Assembly (NCBI RefSeq): GCF_945859825.1
Contig: NZ_CAMAPC010000006.1
Span: 237,346 to 301,345, forward strand
Origin: Pseudoalteromonas holothuriae
GTDB taxonomy: Bacteria; Pseudomonadota; Gammaproteobacteria; Enterobacterales; Alteromonadaceae
Direction of reading: 5' to 3'
DNA length: 64,000 nucleotides
In this document: positions 1-9,069 of the stretch, one piece after another
How positions within the stretch are numbered: position 1 is the first letter of the stretch
Layout: each line of letters opens with the position of its first letter
Notes under the pieces: model-generated
Told to the model about the DNA's origin: nothing
Seen by the model: the letters and a program-made list of their open reading frames with translations, nothing else
The model's database searches: none
Made by a program: the position numbers and the translations under genes

Positions 1-9
1 GATTGCTTT

Positions 10-1062
10 ATGCTAACTCATCTAACCATAGCGTTAGATATGATGGGGGGCGATTACGGCCCCCGTTCATCTATCCCGGCAGCAGTCACTGCTGTTAACA
101 AGCATTGTAATCTGGTGCTGCTCCTTTGCGGTAACGAAGCCGTTATCAGCGATGGCCTTAGTAAGCTCGACTCACTTAATCACCCTAGATTAGTCATTAA
201 ACACTGCACTGAAGTCGTTACTAATAGCTGTGAACCAGCGCATGCCTTAAGAAATAAAAAAGCCTCGTCAATGCGTATCGCACTGGATTTAGTCAAATCT
301 GGTGAAGCACAAGCTTGTGTTAGTTCTGGCAATACTGGCGCGTTGTTTTTTATGGCGCATTATGTATTAAAAATGCTGCCTGGTATTAAACGTCCTGCAT
401 TGATCTCTGCCGTTCCCACAGAAAAAAAACAACCTGTGTATCTGTTAGATTTAGGCGCTAATGTTCACTGTGATGGCCAAACGTTATTTGAATTTGGCAT
501 TATGGGGTCCATTGTTGCAGGTCAAGCGTTAGATTTAGCTCAGCCTAAAGTGTATTTACTCAATATTGGTTCAGAAGATATAAAAGGGCATGATGGTATT
601 AAACAAGCAGCGCAATTGATGAAAAATTGTGAGCACATTAATTATCAAGGTTACTGTGAAGGCAGTGATATGTTTTCTGGTAAAGCCGACGTGATAGTGT
701 GTGAAGGGTTTGTTGGTAACGTCGCGCTTAAAACATGTGAAGGCATTGCTAAACTTATTATGCATAAGTTTACAAAAGCACTAAAAAAGCATGCTTTTTA
801 TCGTCTCATCGCATTTGTCTTACGCCCTATAATAAAAAAGCTCTATAAAAGGGTGAACCCCGACCAGTATAACGGTGCTAGTCTGGTAGGATTGCGGGGC
901 ATTGTTGTGAAAAGCCATGGAAATGCTTCAAATAAAGCATTTCTTGCTGCGATTGAGGAAGCTGCCCAAGAAGTAGAGCGCTGTATTCCAGAAAAAATTC
1001 AAGCTACTTTTGCGCACATAGCATCAAAATCAGAACATCCGTCATCGTCATTCAGCAAATGA
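10..1062 (+). CDS. plsX: Phosphate acyltransferase PlsX
   Basis: PlsX converts acyl-ACP and phosphate into acyl-phosphate, the acyl donor for PlsY in phosphatidic acid synthesis; it is a soluble enzyme acting at the membrane surface. The 350-residue product is close to the usual ~350 and carries the family's N-terminal [12 protein letters not shown] block (about residues 7-18), a central [10 protein letters not shown] stretch and the [11 protein letters not shown] motif. The ATG follows the very edge of the window, so its ribosome site and the gene usually upstream (rpmF) cannot be seen. It leads the fatty-acid cluster. In E. coli fabH follows plsX, but here only 54 bases separate it from fabD. 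Identification is secure; the exact start is plausible but cannot be tested with upstream sequence. Confidence 0.96.
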   Translation: MLTHLTIALDMMGGDYGPRSSIPAAVTAVNKHCNLVLLLCGNEAVISDGLSKLDSLNHPRLVIKHCTEVVTNSCEPAHALRNKKASSMRIALDLVKSGEAQACVSSGNTGALFFMAHYVLKMLPGIKRPALISAVPTEKKQPVYLLDLGANVHCDGQTLFEFGIMGSIVAGQALDLAQPKVYLLNIGSEDIKGHDGIKQAAQLMKNCEHINYQGYCEGSDMFSGKADVIVCEGFVGNVALKTCEGIAKLIMHKFTKALKKHAFYRLIAFVLRPIIKKLYKRVNPDQYNGASLVGLRGIVVKSHGNASNKAFLAAIEEAAQEVERCIPEKIQATFAHIASKSEHPSSSFSK

Positions 1063-1116
1063 TTTACTTTTGTCTAGAATTCACGTGGCGTAACTATTAC
1101 TAGAAGAGCACTATAA

Positions 1117-2043
1117 ATGTCACAAAGAATTGCACTTTTATTCCCCGGTCAAGGCTCTCAAGCCGTTGGCATGTTGTCAGAACTGTTAGAGTCATCAAAG
1201 GTTGTGAAGCACACATTTGCTGAAGCTTCTGCTGCATTGGGATATGACCTTGCATCGATGGTGCTACAGGGGCCTGAAGACGAGCTTAATCAAACACACC
1301 GAACGCAACCTGCTTTATTAACTGCAAGTGTTGCAATTTACAGGTATTGGCTTGAGAGTAATCAAGGTAAAGACGTCATTATGGCAGGCCATAGTTTAGG
1401 TGAATACTCGGCTTTAGTTTGCGCAGGGGTATTACCATTAAGTGAAGCAGTAAAGCTGGTTGAAAAGCGCGGTTTATATATGCAAGAAGCTGTGCCTGCA
1501 GGTGTTGGCTCTATGGCGGCGATCATTGGTTTAGATGATGCGGCCATTGAGACTGCATGCGTTAATTCGGCGCTTGAGCAAATAGTGTCGCCAGTTAATT
1601 ACAACTCTCCTGGTCAAGTTGTCATTGCAGGTCACAAAGAAGCAGTTGAGCGTGCTTCACTAGCGTGTAAAGAAGCCGGAGCAAAACGTGCATTGCCATT
1701 GGCTGTAAGTGTGCCCTCACATTGTGCATTAATGAAGCCAGCGGCACGAAAGTTAGCGGCAGATTTAGCTGATTTAGAGTTCGGCAATGCATCGACAGAA
1801 GTTATTAATAATGTGGATGTAACCGTTTCAGTATCAGAACAAGAAATAAAGGATGCACTAGTACGTCAACTATATAGTCCAGTTCGTTGGACGGAGACAG
1901 TTCAACTATTGGCAAAGCAAGGTATAACACAAGCATATGAGTTTGGACCAGGTAAAGTTATTACTGGCCTAGTTAAACGAATTGATAAATCTGTTGCTTG
2001 TAGTGCAGTTAATGACACTACATCGATAGCGGCGGCACAATAA
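1117..2043 (+). CDS. fabD: Malonyl-CoA:ACP transacylase FabD
   Basis: FabD transfers the malonyl group from malonyl-CoA to the phosphopantetheine arm of acyl carrier protein, supplying the extender for type II fatty-acid synthesis in the cytoplasm. At 308 residues it matches the family. The GQGSQ motif sits at residues 11-15, the nucleophile Ser93 lies in GHSLGEYSA, and the partner His202 lies in the SVPSHCALM segment. The ATG is preceded by an AGAAGAGCA stretch that can serve as a ribosome site. It lies directly after plsX and 19 bases before fabG, so co-transcription is expected. The place normally held by fabH between plsX and fabD is empty. Confidence 0.97.
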   Translation: MSQRIALLFPGQGSQAVGMLSELLESSKVVKHTFAEASAALGYDLASMVLQGPEDELNQTHRTQPALLTASVAIYRYWLESNQGKDVIMAGHSLGEYSALVCAGVLPLSEAVKLVEKRGLYMQEAVPAGVGSMAAIIGLDDAAIETACVNSALEQIVSPVNYNSPGQVVIAGHKEAVERASLACKEAGAKRALPLAVSVPSHCALMKPAARKLAADLADLEFGNASTEVINNVDVTVSVSEQEIKDALVRQLYSPVRWTETVQLLAKQGITQAYEFGPGKVITGLVKRIDKSVACSAVNDTTSIAAAQ

Positions 2044-2062
2044 TGAGAGAAGAACAAAGACG

Positions 2063-2809
2063 ATGAGTAAATTATTTTCATTAGAAGGTAAAGTTATTTT
2101 GGTAACTGGGGCTAGTCGCGGTATCGGTAAAGCCGTTGCTAATCAATTGGTTGCACAAGGTGCTAAGGTTGCTGGCACAGCAACCAGCGAATCAGGCGCT
2201 GAGAAAATTAGTGAATATTTAGGTGCTAATGGTAAAGGTTATGCACTTAACGTTACTGATGTTGATTCTATCGCGAGTACACTTGCGGCTATCAAGGCGG
2301 ATCTCGGTGATGTAGATGTCCTCGTTAATAATGCAGGTATTACTCGCGATAATTTATTAATGCGTATGAAAGAAAGTGAGTGGGACGATATTATCGATAC
2401 TAACTTAAGTTCTATTTATCGACTGTCAAAAGCGGTATTGCGGCCCATGATGAAGAAAAAATCGGGTCGTATTATTAACATTGGCTCTGTAGTTGGTACT
2501 ATGGGTAACGCAGGACAAGCTAATTATGCCGCTGCAAAAGCGGGTGTTATTGGATTCTCAAAATCCTTAGCACGTGAGGTTGCTTCTCGCGGTATTACTG
2601 TTAACGTTATTGCGCCAGGGTTTATTCAAACAGATATGACTAACGAGTTAACAGACGAACAAAAAGCAGCTACGCTTGCAAATGTTCCGGCTGGACGCTT
2701 AGGTCAACCTGAAGAAATTGCTGCAGCCGTATGTTATTTAGCCTCTGATGCTGCTGCATACATATCTGGTGAAACATTGCACGTAAATGGCGCGATGTAC
2801 ATGGTATAA
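2063..2809 (+). CDS. fabG: 3-oxoacyl-ACP reductase FabG
   Basis: FabG is the NADPH-dependent reductase that turns 3-oxoacyl-ACP into 3-hydroxyacyl-ACP, the first reduction of each elongation cycle. The 248-residue protein is a classical short-chain dehydrogenase. The cofactor motif TGASRGIG is at residues 15-22, NNAG at 89-92, and the catalytic set is Asn114, Ser142, Tyr155 and Lys159 (YAAAK). It also has the PGFIQTDMT segment and the C-terminal HVNGAMYM end typical of FabG rather than of generic SDRs. It sits between fabD and acpP as in E. coli. Confidence 0.97.
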   Translation: MSKLFSLEGKVILVTGASRGIGKAVANQLVAQGAKVAGTATSESGAEKISEYLGANGKGYALNVTDVDSIASTLAAIKADLGDVDVLVNNAGITRDNLLMRMKESEWDDIIDTNLSSIYRLSKAVLRPMMKKKSGRIINIGSVVGTMGNAGQANYAAAKAGVIGFSKSLAREVASRGITVNVIAPGFIQTDMTNELTDEQKAATLANVPAGRLGQPEEIAAAVCYLASDAAAYISGETLHVNGAMYMV

Positions 2810-2865
2810 AGTTGCAAAGTAGATAATTTTAGTTTTAATTTTTTATGATCTTGCAGCAAACAGAC

Positions 2866-2894
2866 TTGAAATTGCTATTAAAATAAGCGATAAA
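2866..2894 (+). promoter_or_regulatory. Candidate sigma-70 promoter for acpP
   Basis: The 218-base gap between fabG and acpP is unusually long for this cluster. It contains TTGAAA (2866-2871, five of six matches to the -35 consensus), then 17 bases, then GATAAA (2889-2894, four of six to the -10 consensus). ACP is needed in large excess over the other enzymes, and E. coli acpP also has its own promoter, so an internal promoter makes sense. The boxes are seen directly; promoter activity is inference. Confidence 0.4.
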
Positions 2895-3027
2895 AGTAGA
2901 AAATATGAGTAGAGAGGTTTGACCAGATAAAAAATTCTGAGCAAATCCTTGAATCACAGGATTATGCGCCGTAAACTACGCCGCAATCTGAAAATAACGC
3001 AAATGCGTTTTAATAAAGGAAAGAAGA

Positions 3028-3264
3028 ATGAGCGATATTCAAGAACGCGTAAGAAAAATCATTATCGAGCAACTAGGTGTTAAAGAAGAAGAAGTTAAAT
3101 CAGAAGCGTCTTTTGTAGATGATTTAGGTGCTGACTCACTTGATACTGTTGAGCTTGTAATGGCTCTTGAAGAAGAGTTCGATACTGAGATCCCTGATGA
3201 AGAAGCAGAGAAGATCACTACTGTTCAAGCAGCGATCGATTACGTTACTGCTCACGCTGAGTAA
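3028..3264 (+). CDS. acpP: Acyl carrier protein
   Basis: AcpP carries growing acyl chains on a 4'-phosphopantetheine arm and is the central shuttle of type II fatty-acid synthesis. The 78-residue acidic protein has the [15 protein letters not shown] helix with the modified serine at residue 37 of the translation (Ser36 once Met is removed). Length and sequence are nearly those of E. coli ACP. The start is set by a strong AAAGGAAAGAAG ribosome site just upstream. A hairpin with a T run follows directly, and the long gap upstream holds a candidate promoter, so it is probably expressed more strongly than its neighbours. Confidence 0.98.
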   Translation: MSDIQERVRKIIIEQLGVKEEEVKSEASFVDDLGADSLDTVELVMALEEEFDTEIPDEEAEKITTVQAAIDYVTAHAE

Positions 3265-3277
3265 TTAGCGAACACTC

Positions 3278-3305
3278 GGGGCAGCGCTCGTTGCCCCTAG
3301 TTTTT
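3278..3305 (+). terminator. Partial terminator between acpP and fabF
   Basis: GGGGCA (3278-3283) pairs with TGCCCC (3292-3297) around an 8-base loop, and TTTTT follows at 3301-3305 after a three-base gap. Its place between acpP and fabF suggests an attenuator that makes acpP transcripts outnumber fabF ones. The six-pair stem and the interrupted T run make it a modest terminator. Confidence 0.6.
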
Positions 3306-3344
3306 ATCCCCTCATAAAATACTAATTCCTTTTTGGAGGAAACC

Positions 3345-4583
3345 GTGGCTAAACGTCGAGTCGTAGTAACTGGCTTGGGTATGTTGACGCCGCTGGGTAA
3401 TGATGTAGCATCAACCTGGCAGGGCTTATTAGATGGCCGTAGCGGCATCGAAAACATCACTCACTTTGATACATCATCCTTTTCAACTAAATTTGCAGGC
3501 TTAGTCAACGATTTTGATGCCACTCAATACATGGCGAAGAAAGAAGCCAAAAAAATGGATCTATTTATCCAGTATGGTATAGCTGCGGGTGTGCAAGCGA
3601 TTCAAGATTCTGGTCTTGAAGTGACTGATGATAATGCGCATCGAGTTGGCGTGGCCGTTGGCTCTGGCATTGGTGGCTTAACACTAATTGAAGAAAACCA
3701 CATTAAATTGCTCAATAGTGGCCCTCGTAAACTATCACCGTTCTACGTACCTTCAACCATTATTAATATGATTTCGGGTCATTTGTCGATTATGCATAAT
3801 CTACGAGGTCCAAATATTTCAATCGTTACCGCATGTACGACGGGTTTACACAATATTGGTCATGCTGCACGTATGATTGCATATGGTGATGCAGATGCGA
3901 TGGTTGCAGGTGGTGCTGAAAAGGCGTCTACTCCTATTGGGATGGGTGGGTTTTGTGCGGCACGTGCATTGTCTTCACGCAATGAAGACCCACAAGCAGC
4001 GTCTCGTCCATGGGATAAAGACCGAGATGGTTTTGTACTCGCTGACGGCGCTGGTGTCATGGTACTTGAAGAGTACGAGCATGCTAAAGCACGTGGTGCA
4101 AAAATCTATGCTGAGCTAGTTGGCTTTGGTATGAGTGGTGATGCATATCATATGACTTCGCCACCAGAAGATGGTGCAGGTGCGGCATTGGCAATGACGA
4201 ATGCATTAAATGATGCAGGAATTAATGCTGATCAAGTGGGCTATATTAATGCACATGGTACTTCTACAAACGCTGGTGATAAAGCTGAAACGCAAGCAGT
4301 AAAAACGATATTTGGTGATGCTGCACATAACGTTATGGTGAGTTCTTCTAAGTCTATGATGGGACACCTGCTTGGTGCTGCGGGTTCTGTTGAGTCTATT
4401 ATCACTGCTTTATCTTTGGTTAATCAACAAGTAACACCAACAATTAACCTAGATAACCCAGATGAAGGGTGTGATTTAGACTATGTACCTCATATCGCCA
4501 GAGATGCAAAACTCGAATATGCATTGTGTAACTCATTTGGTTTCGGTGGAACCAATGGCTCGTTGTTATTTAAAAAGGTATAA
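3345..4583 (+). CDS. fabF: 3-oxoacyl-ACP synthase II (KAS II)
   Basis: FabF condenses malonyl-ACP with acyl-ACP, extending the chain by two carbons, and is the elongating synthase linked to temperature control of unsaturated lipids in E. coli. I place the start at GTG 3345, because GGAGGA lies five bases upstream and the protein then begins [13 protein letters not shown] at 412 residues, matching E. coli FabF; an in-frame TTG at 3333 would put the ribosome site inside the gene. The active site is Cys164 in TACTTG, with His304 (NAHGTST), Lys336 and His341 ([10 protein letters not shown]). It ends the core fab genes and is followed by a clear terminator. Confidence 0.97.
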   Translation: MAKRRVVVTGLGMLTPLGNDVASTWQGLLDGRSGIENITHFDTSSFSTKFAGLVNDFDATQYMAKKEAKKMDLFIQYGIAAGVQAIQDSGLEVTDDNAHRVGVAVGSGIGGLTLIEENHIKLLNSGPRKLSPFYVPSTIINMISGHLSIMHNLRGPNISIVTACTTGLHNIGHAARMIAYGDADAMVAGGAEKASTPIGMGGFCAARALSSRNEDPQAASRPWDKDRDGFVLADGAGVMVLEEYEHAKARGAKIYAELVGFGMSGDAYHMTSPPEDGAGAALAMTNALNDAGINADQVGYINAHGTSTNAGDKAETQAVKTIFGDAAHNVMVSSSKSMMGHLLGAAGSVESIITALSLVNQQVTPTINLDNPDEGCDLDYVPHIARDAKLEYALCNSFGFGGTNGSLLFKKV

Positions 4584-4606
4584 TGGCGAATTGGCATAAT
4601 ATGAAG

Positions 4607-4630
4607 AGCCTGGCAATGCCGGGCTTTTTT
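4607..4630 (+). terminator. Rho-independent terminator after fabF
   Basis: AGCCTGGC and GCCGGGCT form an eight-pair stem (one G-T pair) with a three-base AAT loop, followed by six T residues. It closes the fab transcript only 11 bases before the pabC start codon, so pabC must rely on readthrough or on a promoter inside or before fabF. Confidence 0.85.
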
Positions 4631-4641
4631 GTGGGTGATAA

Positions 4642-5427
4642 ATGGAAATTATTGAAGCACATTCAGTCTCTGATTACGATCGAGGTTTGTTATACGGTGA
4701 TGGTTTTTTTACCACCGCACAAGTACAGGGTGGGCAAATATTACTTTGGGACCGGCATTTAAATCGTTTGAAAGAATGCCAACAGCGCTTACAGTTCCCT
4801 TCGCTTGATTGGCAAACGTTAAATGAACGCTGTAACGTTGAAAGTCAAAAATTAGAGTATGGCGTTTTGAAAGTTATTATAACGCGAGGTGTTGGCGGCA
4901 GAGGTTATTTGCCGCCGAAGCAGGCTCATCCGCACGTTATTTTACAAACATCACACTATCCGACTCATTACCCTGAATTATTACAACGAGGTTTAGCACT
5001 TCAATATAGTGCTATTCAACTGGGCCATCAACCGTTGCTTGCAGGTTTAAAAACGCTCAATCGTTTGGAGCAGGTCTTGATAAAACAAGATGCTGAAAAA
5101 TACTCCTGTGATGACGTACTCGTTTGTGATATCAACAGCGACGTAGTTGAAACCAGTGTGGGTAATCTTATTGCTGTTAAAGCGGGTAGGGCATTCACGC
5201 CTATTTTGAACAAATGTGGTATTTCAGGCGTATATTTGCAACACCTTGCTAAGCACAACAAGATTGAGCAAAGGCGGATAAAGGTTGAGGAAATACTAGA
5301 AATGGATGCCTTATTTGTGTGTAATAGCCTACTAGGTTGCGCATTTGTTAGGTCGTTAGGGACAAATGAATTTGATTTATCGCTTGCGAAACTGCTGCAA
5401 ACTCAATTAGAGTCAGGGATGTTATGA
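4642..5427 (+). CDS. pabC: Aminodeoxychorismate lyase
   Basis: PabC is a PLP enzyme that splits 4-amino-4-deoxychorismate into 4-aminobenzoate and pyruvate for folate synthesis. The 261-residue protein is a fold-type IV aminotransferase-like enzyme. The start-proximal YDRGLLYGDGFFTT block (about residues 12-25) and the PLP lysine Lys137 in GLKTLNR are both present. Position between fabF and mltG is the E. coli order, which separates it from the related branched-chain aminotransferase IlvE. Its start codon lies just behind the fabF terminator. The stop overlaps mltG by four bases (ATGA), pointing to translational coupling. Confidence 0.93.
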   Translation: MEIIEAHSVSDYDRGLLYGDGFFTTAQVQGGQILLWDRHLNRLKECQQRLQFPSLDWQTLNERCNVESQKLEYGVLKVIITRGVGGRGYLPPKQAHPHVILQTSHYPTHYPELLQRGLALQYSAIQLGHQPLLAGLKTLNRLEQVLIKQDAEKYSCDDVLVCDINSDVVETSVGNLIAVKAGRAFTPILNKCGISGVYLQHLAKHNKIEQRRIKVEEILEMDALFVCNSLLGCAFVRSLGTNEFDLSLAKLLQTQLESGML

Positions 5428-6413
5428 TAAAAAAAATACTATTGATTTTTGCTTTGTTCAATTGTGTGGGAGTGGCTTTTATCATCCATCAGTTTCAAGG
5501 TATTCAAAACGCGCCTTTTAAGTTTGATGGTGAATTCTATGAGGTCAAGTCAGGTGTTGGCTTCAATCACTTATGCTATGACTGGCAAGCACATGGTTTT
5601 ATAGATTCGTGTTTTAAATATCAAGTGTATTCTAAATTGGTCCCAGAACAATTTCAGCTCAAAGCGGGTGTTTATGAATTAGCTAATTTGAGTGTACTCG
5701 ATGCAGTAGCTAAGATACATAGAGGCGAGCAAAAGCAATTTAGTTTTACGATTATTGCGGGAGAAACATATAATAGTGTCTTAAATAAACTGAGCAAGAG
5801 CTTATTCATTGATTATCCAAAAGATGAGCAGCAGTTATTGGCGGAGTTAAAAGTGGATGGTAATCCCGAGGGGTGGTTGCTGCCTGAGACCTATTATTAT
5901 GAGGCTTACACTAAAGCATCAGCTCTACTCAATAGAGCCGCAGAGCGAATGCAATTGGTGTTAACTGATGCTTGGCAGCAACGTATTGATGAACTGCCAT
6001 TGGACGACCCATATCAAGTGTTAATTTTGGCGTCGATCATTGAAAAAGAAACAGGTTATGAACCAGAACGTTCAACCATTGCATCAGTATTCGTTAACCG
6101 CTTAAATCGTAACATGCGGTTACAAACAGATCCGACAGTCATTTATGGCTTAGGTCAAAAGTTTGATGGTGATATCAAGCGCAGTGATTTGAAGCAATAT
6201 ACGCCGTATAATACCTATAGAATAAATGGATTACCGCCAACCCCCATTGCTATGCCATCTACTGATGCCGTTTATGCAGCTACTCAGCCTGCGCAAACGC
6301 CATACTACTATTTTGTGTCTAAAGGTAATGGTCAACATCAATTTTCTAAGAGCTTGCGTGAACATAATCAAGCCGTTCAAAAATATATTTTAAAGAGAAG
6401 TAATGACAGCTAA
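5424..6413 (+). CDS. mltG: Endolytic murein transglycosylase MltG
   Basis: MltG (YceG) cuts nascent glycan strands and is thought to set glycan chain length, acting from the inner membrane into the periplasm. The 329-residue product has an N-terminal membrane anchor (about residues 4-22) and a YceG domain. Catalytic Glu207 sits in ASIIEKETG, matching Glu218 of E. coli. The downstream [10 protein letters not shown] and [15 protein letters not shown] segments are hallmarks of the family. It overlaps pabC by four bases and tmk by 11, so the three are almost surely co-translated. Confidence 0.95.
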   Translation: MIKKILLIFALFNCVGVAFIIHQFQGIQNAPFKFDGEFYEVKSGVGFNHLCYDWQAHGFIDSCFKYQVYSKLVPEQFQLKAGVYELANLSVLDAVAKIHRGEQKQFSFTIIAGETYNSVLNKLSKSLFIDYPKDEQQLLAELKVDGNPEGWLLPETYYYEAYTKASALLNRAAERMQLVLTDAWQQRIDELPLDDPYQVLILASIIEKETGYEPERSTIASVFVNRLNRNMRLQTDPTVIYGLGQKFDGDIKRSDLKQYTPYNTYRINGLPPTPIAMPSTDAVYAATQPAQTPYYYFVSKGNGQHQFSKSLREHNQAVQKYILKRSNDS

Positions 6414-7032
6414 ATTTATTGTAATTGAGGGCTTAGAAGGTGCAGGTAAGTCAACTGCGATGGCAATTTGCCAGCAATTTTTAAAGCAACATGATATAAA
6501 CTTTGTGCAAACTCGAGAACCAGGAGGAACGCCATTAGCTGAATCATTACGCGATTTGATTAAACAGCAGCATACAGAGCAAGTGGCCAGTGAAACTGAA
6601 TTGTTATTGATGTATGCAGCCCGTTCTCAGCTACTTCACAATGTTATAAGGCCATCACTAGAGCAGGGTCAGTGGGTACTTGCGGATAGACACGATATGT
6701 CATCTCAAGCATATCAAGGGGGCGGTCGTGGTTTGCCAGAAAGTACGTTATGCTCATTATCTAACATAGTGTTAAATGGACTTAAACCAGACCTGACTGT
6801 TTATTTAGATATACCACCTGCTGTAGGACTTGCGCGTGCGAAAGGCCGTGGGGAGCTGGATAGAATTGAGCTCGAAGCGTTAAGCTTTTTTGAGCGCACA
6901 AGAGCACGATATTTAGAGTTGGCAAAACAAGATGAGCATTGTGTGATAGTCAATGCTGATCAGACTATGGACAAAGTGCACGCAGATATTGTGGCAGCTT
7001 TAGCGCAGTTTTATAAAAGAGTTTTCGGCTAA
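6403..7032 (+). CDS. tmk: Thymidylate kinase
   Basis: Tmk phosphorylates dTMP to dTDP with ATP, a required step for DNA synthesis. The 209-residue protein has the P-loop at residues 9-18 ([10 protein letters not shown]), the nucleotide-binding [11 protein letters not shown] segment and the [12 protein letters not shown] motif. The start overlaps mltG by 11 bases and the stop shares one base with the holB start (TAATG). The tmk-holB pairing is widely conserved in gammaproteobacteria and supports both calls. Confidence 0.96.
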   Translation: MTAKFIVIEGLEGAGKSTAMAICQQFLKQHDINFVQTREPGGTPLAESLRDLIKQQHTEQVASETELLLMYAARSQLLHNVIRPSLEQGQWVLADRHDMSSQAYQGGGRGLPESTLCSLSNIVLNGLKPDLTVYLDIPPAVGLARAKGRGELDRIELEALSFFERTRARYLELAKQDEHCVIVNADQTMDKVHADIVAALAQFYKRVFG

Positions 7033-7928
7033 TGTATGAGTGGCAAACGACGCTTTGGCAGCGATTGTTTAAAAGTCAACAACAACAGCGGTTTCACCAT
7101 GCGCAATTATTACATGGTTTAGCGGGAGTAGGTAAAAAATCGCTGGCGGATCAGTTGTCTAAAGCTTTGCTATGTGAACATGAACAAAGTCTAAGTGCTT
7201 GTGGAAAATGTAAAAGTTGTGTTTTGCTTAGTGCAAATACACATCCAGACTTATTAGTAATAGCACCACAAGGGCAAAGTATATCGGTAGATGCAATTCG
7301 TGATTTAGCAAGCTTTGTGCATCACTCAGCACAACAAGGGGGCAGCAAAGTTGCAATTATAATTAATGCACAGAAAATGACTCACTCTGCTGCCAATGCA
7401 CTTTTGAAAACCCTTGAAGAACCAAATGTTGGGCGTTACCTATTACTTACTTGTGATGATATCAGCCAATTATCAGCGACAATTTTAAGTCGGTGTAGCA
7501 AGGTTAAAGTTGCAGTGAGTGATAGCAACTCAGCAATGAACTGGATAGAGACACAATTACCATTGGGTGTAAGTTATTCGTGGTTAAAATATTTTTATCA
7601 GCAGCCTTTGAAAGTACAGCAGTGGTATTTAGATGAACAGCTTGGACAAATAGATACGTTATACAAGTTTGCATGTGATATAAAAGCAAGTCATAATTTC
7701 TCACAGGTACAGGCAATACTGAGTGAGTCGCCTGAATTAGTGAACGTTTTATGCTTGTTTATTCAGCAACAGCTAAAAGCAAAGCTGCTTGGTGATTTGT
7801 CTTATCAAGCTTACAGTCGAGCGCAGGTAGCGCTTGATCAATATATGTCTGATACACAACAAATATTGGGTTTAAACCAATCACTGGGGCTCAATAAGTT
7901 AGTTAATACATTAAAAAATACAGTGTAA
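7032..7928 (+). CDS. holB: DNA polymerase III delta' subunit
   Basis: HolB is the delta' subunit of the clamp loader, which opens the sliding clamp and loads it on primed DNA. The 298-residue product has a degenerate P-loop (LHGLAGVGKKSLA, about residues 27-39), a zinc module with four cysteines in the CEHEQSLSACGKCKSC region, and the SRC trigger motif in ILSRCSK that stimulates ATP hydrolysis in neighbouring subunits. It is a little shorter than E. coli delta' (334), mainly at the C-terminus. Translation is coupled to tmk through the overlapping TAATG. Confidence 0.92.
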   Translation: MYEWQTTLWQRLFKSQQQQRFHHAQLLHGLAGVGKKSLADQLSKALLCEHEQSLSACGKCKSCVLLSANTHPDLLVIAPQGQSISVDAIRDLASFVHHSAQQGGSKVAIIINAQKMTHSAANALLKTLEEPNVGRYLLLTCDDISQLSATILSRCSKVKVAVSDSNSAMNWIETQLPLGVSYSWLKYFYQQPLKVQQWYLDEQLGQIDTLYKFACDIKASHNFSQVQAILSESPELVNVLCLFIQQQLKAKLLGDLSYQAYSRAQVALDQYMSDTQQILGLNQSLGLNKLVNTLKNTV

Positions 7929-7939
7929 TAGGATAGCCA

Positions 7940-8266
7940 GTGCAAGAACTGCTTATAGACCTTCAAGAGTTAGATGAATTATATCGTTGTTATATGGCTG
8001 CCTTAAAGCAAGGTGGTTTATTTGTTAAAAGTAATGCGCGTTTTGAGCTAGGGCAAAGCGTAAAGCTGCGTGTCACTTTGCCTGATGAGATTGAAGATCA
8101 TGAAATAGTTGGCAAAGTGGTGTGGATAACTCCACAAGGTGCTCAAAACTCTAACCCACCAGGGATTGGTGTGAGCTTTGTTGAGGACCTTGACAGAGTC
8201 AACGATAGAATTATTAAGCAGTTAGGCACGGCCCTAAACTCTGATAAACCCACCTACACCATGTAA
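7940..8266 (+). CDS. pilZ: PilZ-domain protein (type IV pilus PilZ-like)
   Basis: A 108-residue PilZ-domain protein. Location directly behind holB is that of pilZ in Pseudomonas, whose product is needed for type IV pilus assembly. The GTG start at 7940 is supported by AGGA a few bases upstream; no ATG fits. The domain covers the whole protein, with conserved GGLFVKS, LPDEIEDHEIVGKVVWI and GIGVSF stretches. The c-di-GMP-binding RxxxR and DxSxxG signatures are missing, as in the Pseudomonas pilus protein, so it is more likely a protein-interaction module than a c-di-GMP receptor. The pilus role is inferred from family and position. Confidence 0.85.
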   Translation: MQELLIDLQELDELYRCYMAALKQGGLFVKSNARFELGQSVKLRVTLPDEIEDHEIVGKVVWITPQGAQNSNPPGIGVSFVEDLDRVNDRIIKQLGTALNSDKPTYTM

Positions 8267-8274
8267 GAGTAGTT

Positions 8275-9069
8275 ATGATTGTAGATTCACATTGTCATTT
8301 AGATAGGCTCGACTTCGATAAGTTAGGGCAACAGTTACCTGAAATTTTGACGGCAGCACGAGCTAAACAAGTAGAGCACTTTTTGTGTGTCAGCGTCACA
8401 TTAGAGCAGTTTCCTAATATGCTTGATGCTATTTCTCATTATAATGATGTATCAGCATCATGCGGTGTTCATCCTTTAGACCAAAAAGATGTACTTGATA
8501 AAGCCAAGTTGGCATCATTGGCGGATCATTCTAAAGTAGTTGCAATTGGTGAAACTGGGCTTGATTATTATTACTCAAAAGACACGCATAAAGTTCAACA
8601 GGATAGTTTTGTCGGGCATATTGAGGTTGCAAATGAGCTTAACAAGCCATTGATCATTCATACTCGAGATGCCAAAGCGGATACCATTGACTTAATGAAG
8701 GCACATAATGCACAAAACTGTGGAGGTGTTTTACACTGTTTTACAGAGGATTGGGCGATGGCCAAACAAGCGTTAGACTTAGGCTTTTATATTTCTATTT
8801 CTGGGATTGTTACATTTAAAAATGCAGTTGAGTTAAAAGAAGTGGTTAAAAAAATTCCGTTAGATCGCTTACTTATCGAGACAGACTCCCCTTATTTGGC
8901 ACCTGTTCCACATAGAGGCAAAACTAATCAACCTGCGTATGTACAGGATGTGGCTTATTATATCGCGGATTTGAAAGGAATTGGCTATGAAGCATTAGCC
9001 AAAGCAACGACTAACAACTTTTACAACTTATTTAGCTTGGCATGTCGCTCAGATGTTACAGCAAGCTAG
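8275..9069 (+). CDS. ycfH: TatD-family metal-dependent DNase/hydrolase (YcfH type)
   Basis: A 264-residue TIM-barrel hydrolase of the TatD family; members cut DNA or RNA 3' ends with divalent metals. Metal ligands are visible as His6 and His8 in VDSHCHLD, the glutamate in AIGETGLDYYY, histidines in IIHTRDA and HCFTE, and aspartate in ETDSPYL. The holB-pilZ-ycfH order is as in related bacteria, which favours the YcfH subgroup over TatD itself. The substrate in the cell is not settled for this subgroup. Its last 17 bases overlap the next gene. Confidence 0.9.
   Translation: MIVDSHCHLDRLDFDKLGQQLPEILTAARAKQVEHFLCVSVTLEQFPNMLDAISHYNDVSASCGVHPLDQKDVLDKAKLASLADHSKVVAIGETGLDYYYSKDTHKVQQDSFVGHIEVANELNKPLIIHTRDAKADTIDLMKAHNAQNCGGVLHCFTEDWAMAKQALDLGFYISISGIVTFKNAVELKEVVKKIPLDRLLIETDSPYLAPVPHRGKTNQPAYVQDVAYYIADLKGIGYEALAKATTNNFYNLFSLACRSDVTAS

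Noticed and set aside
2996..3009. ACGCA-AA-TGCGT symmetry just before acpP
   Set aside because: Short and without match to a known fatty-acid regulator box I can state; likely chance.
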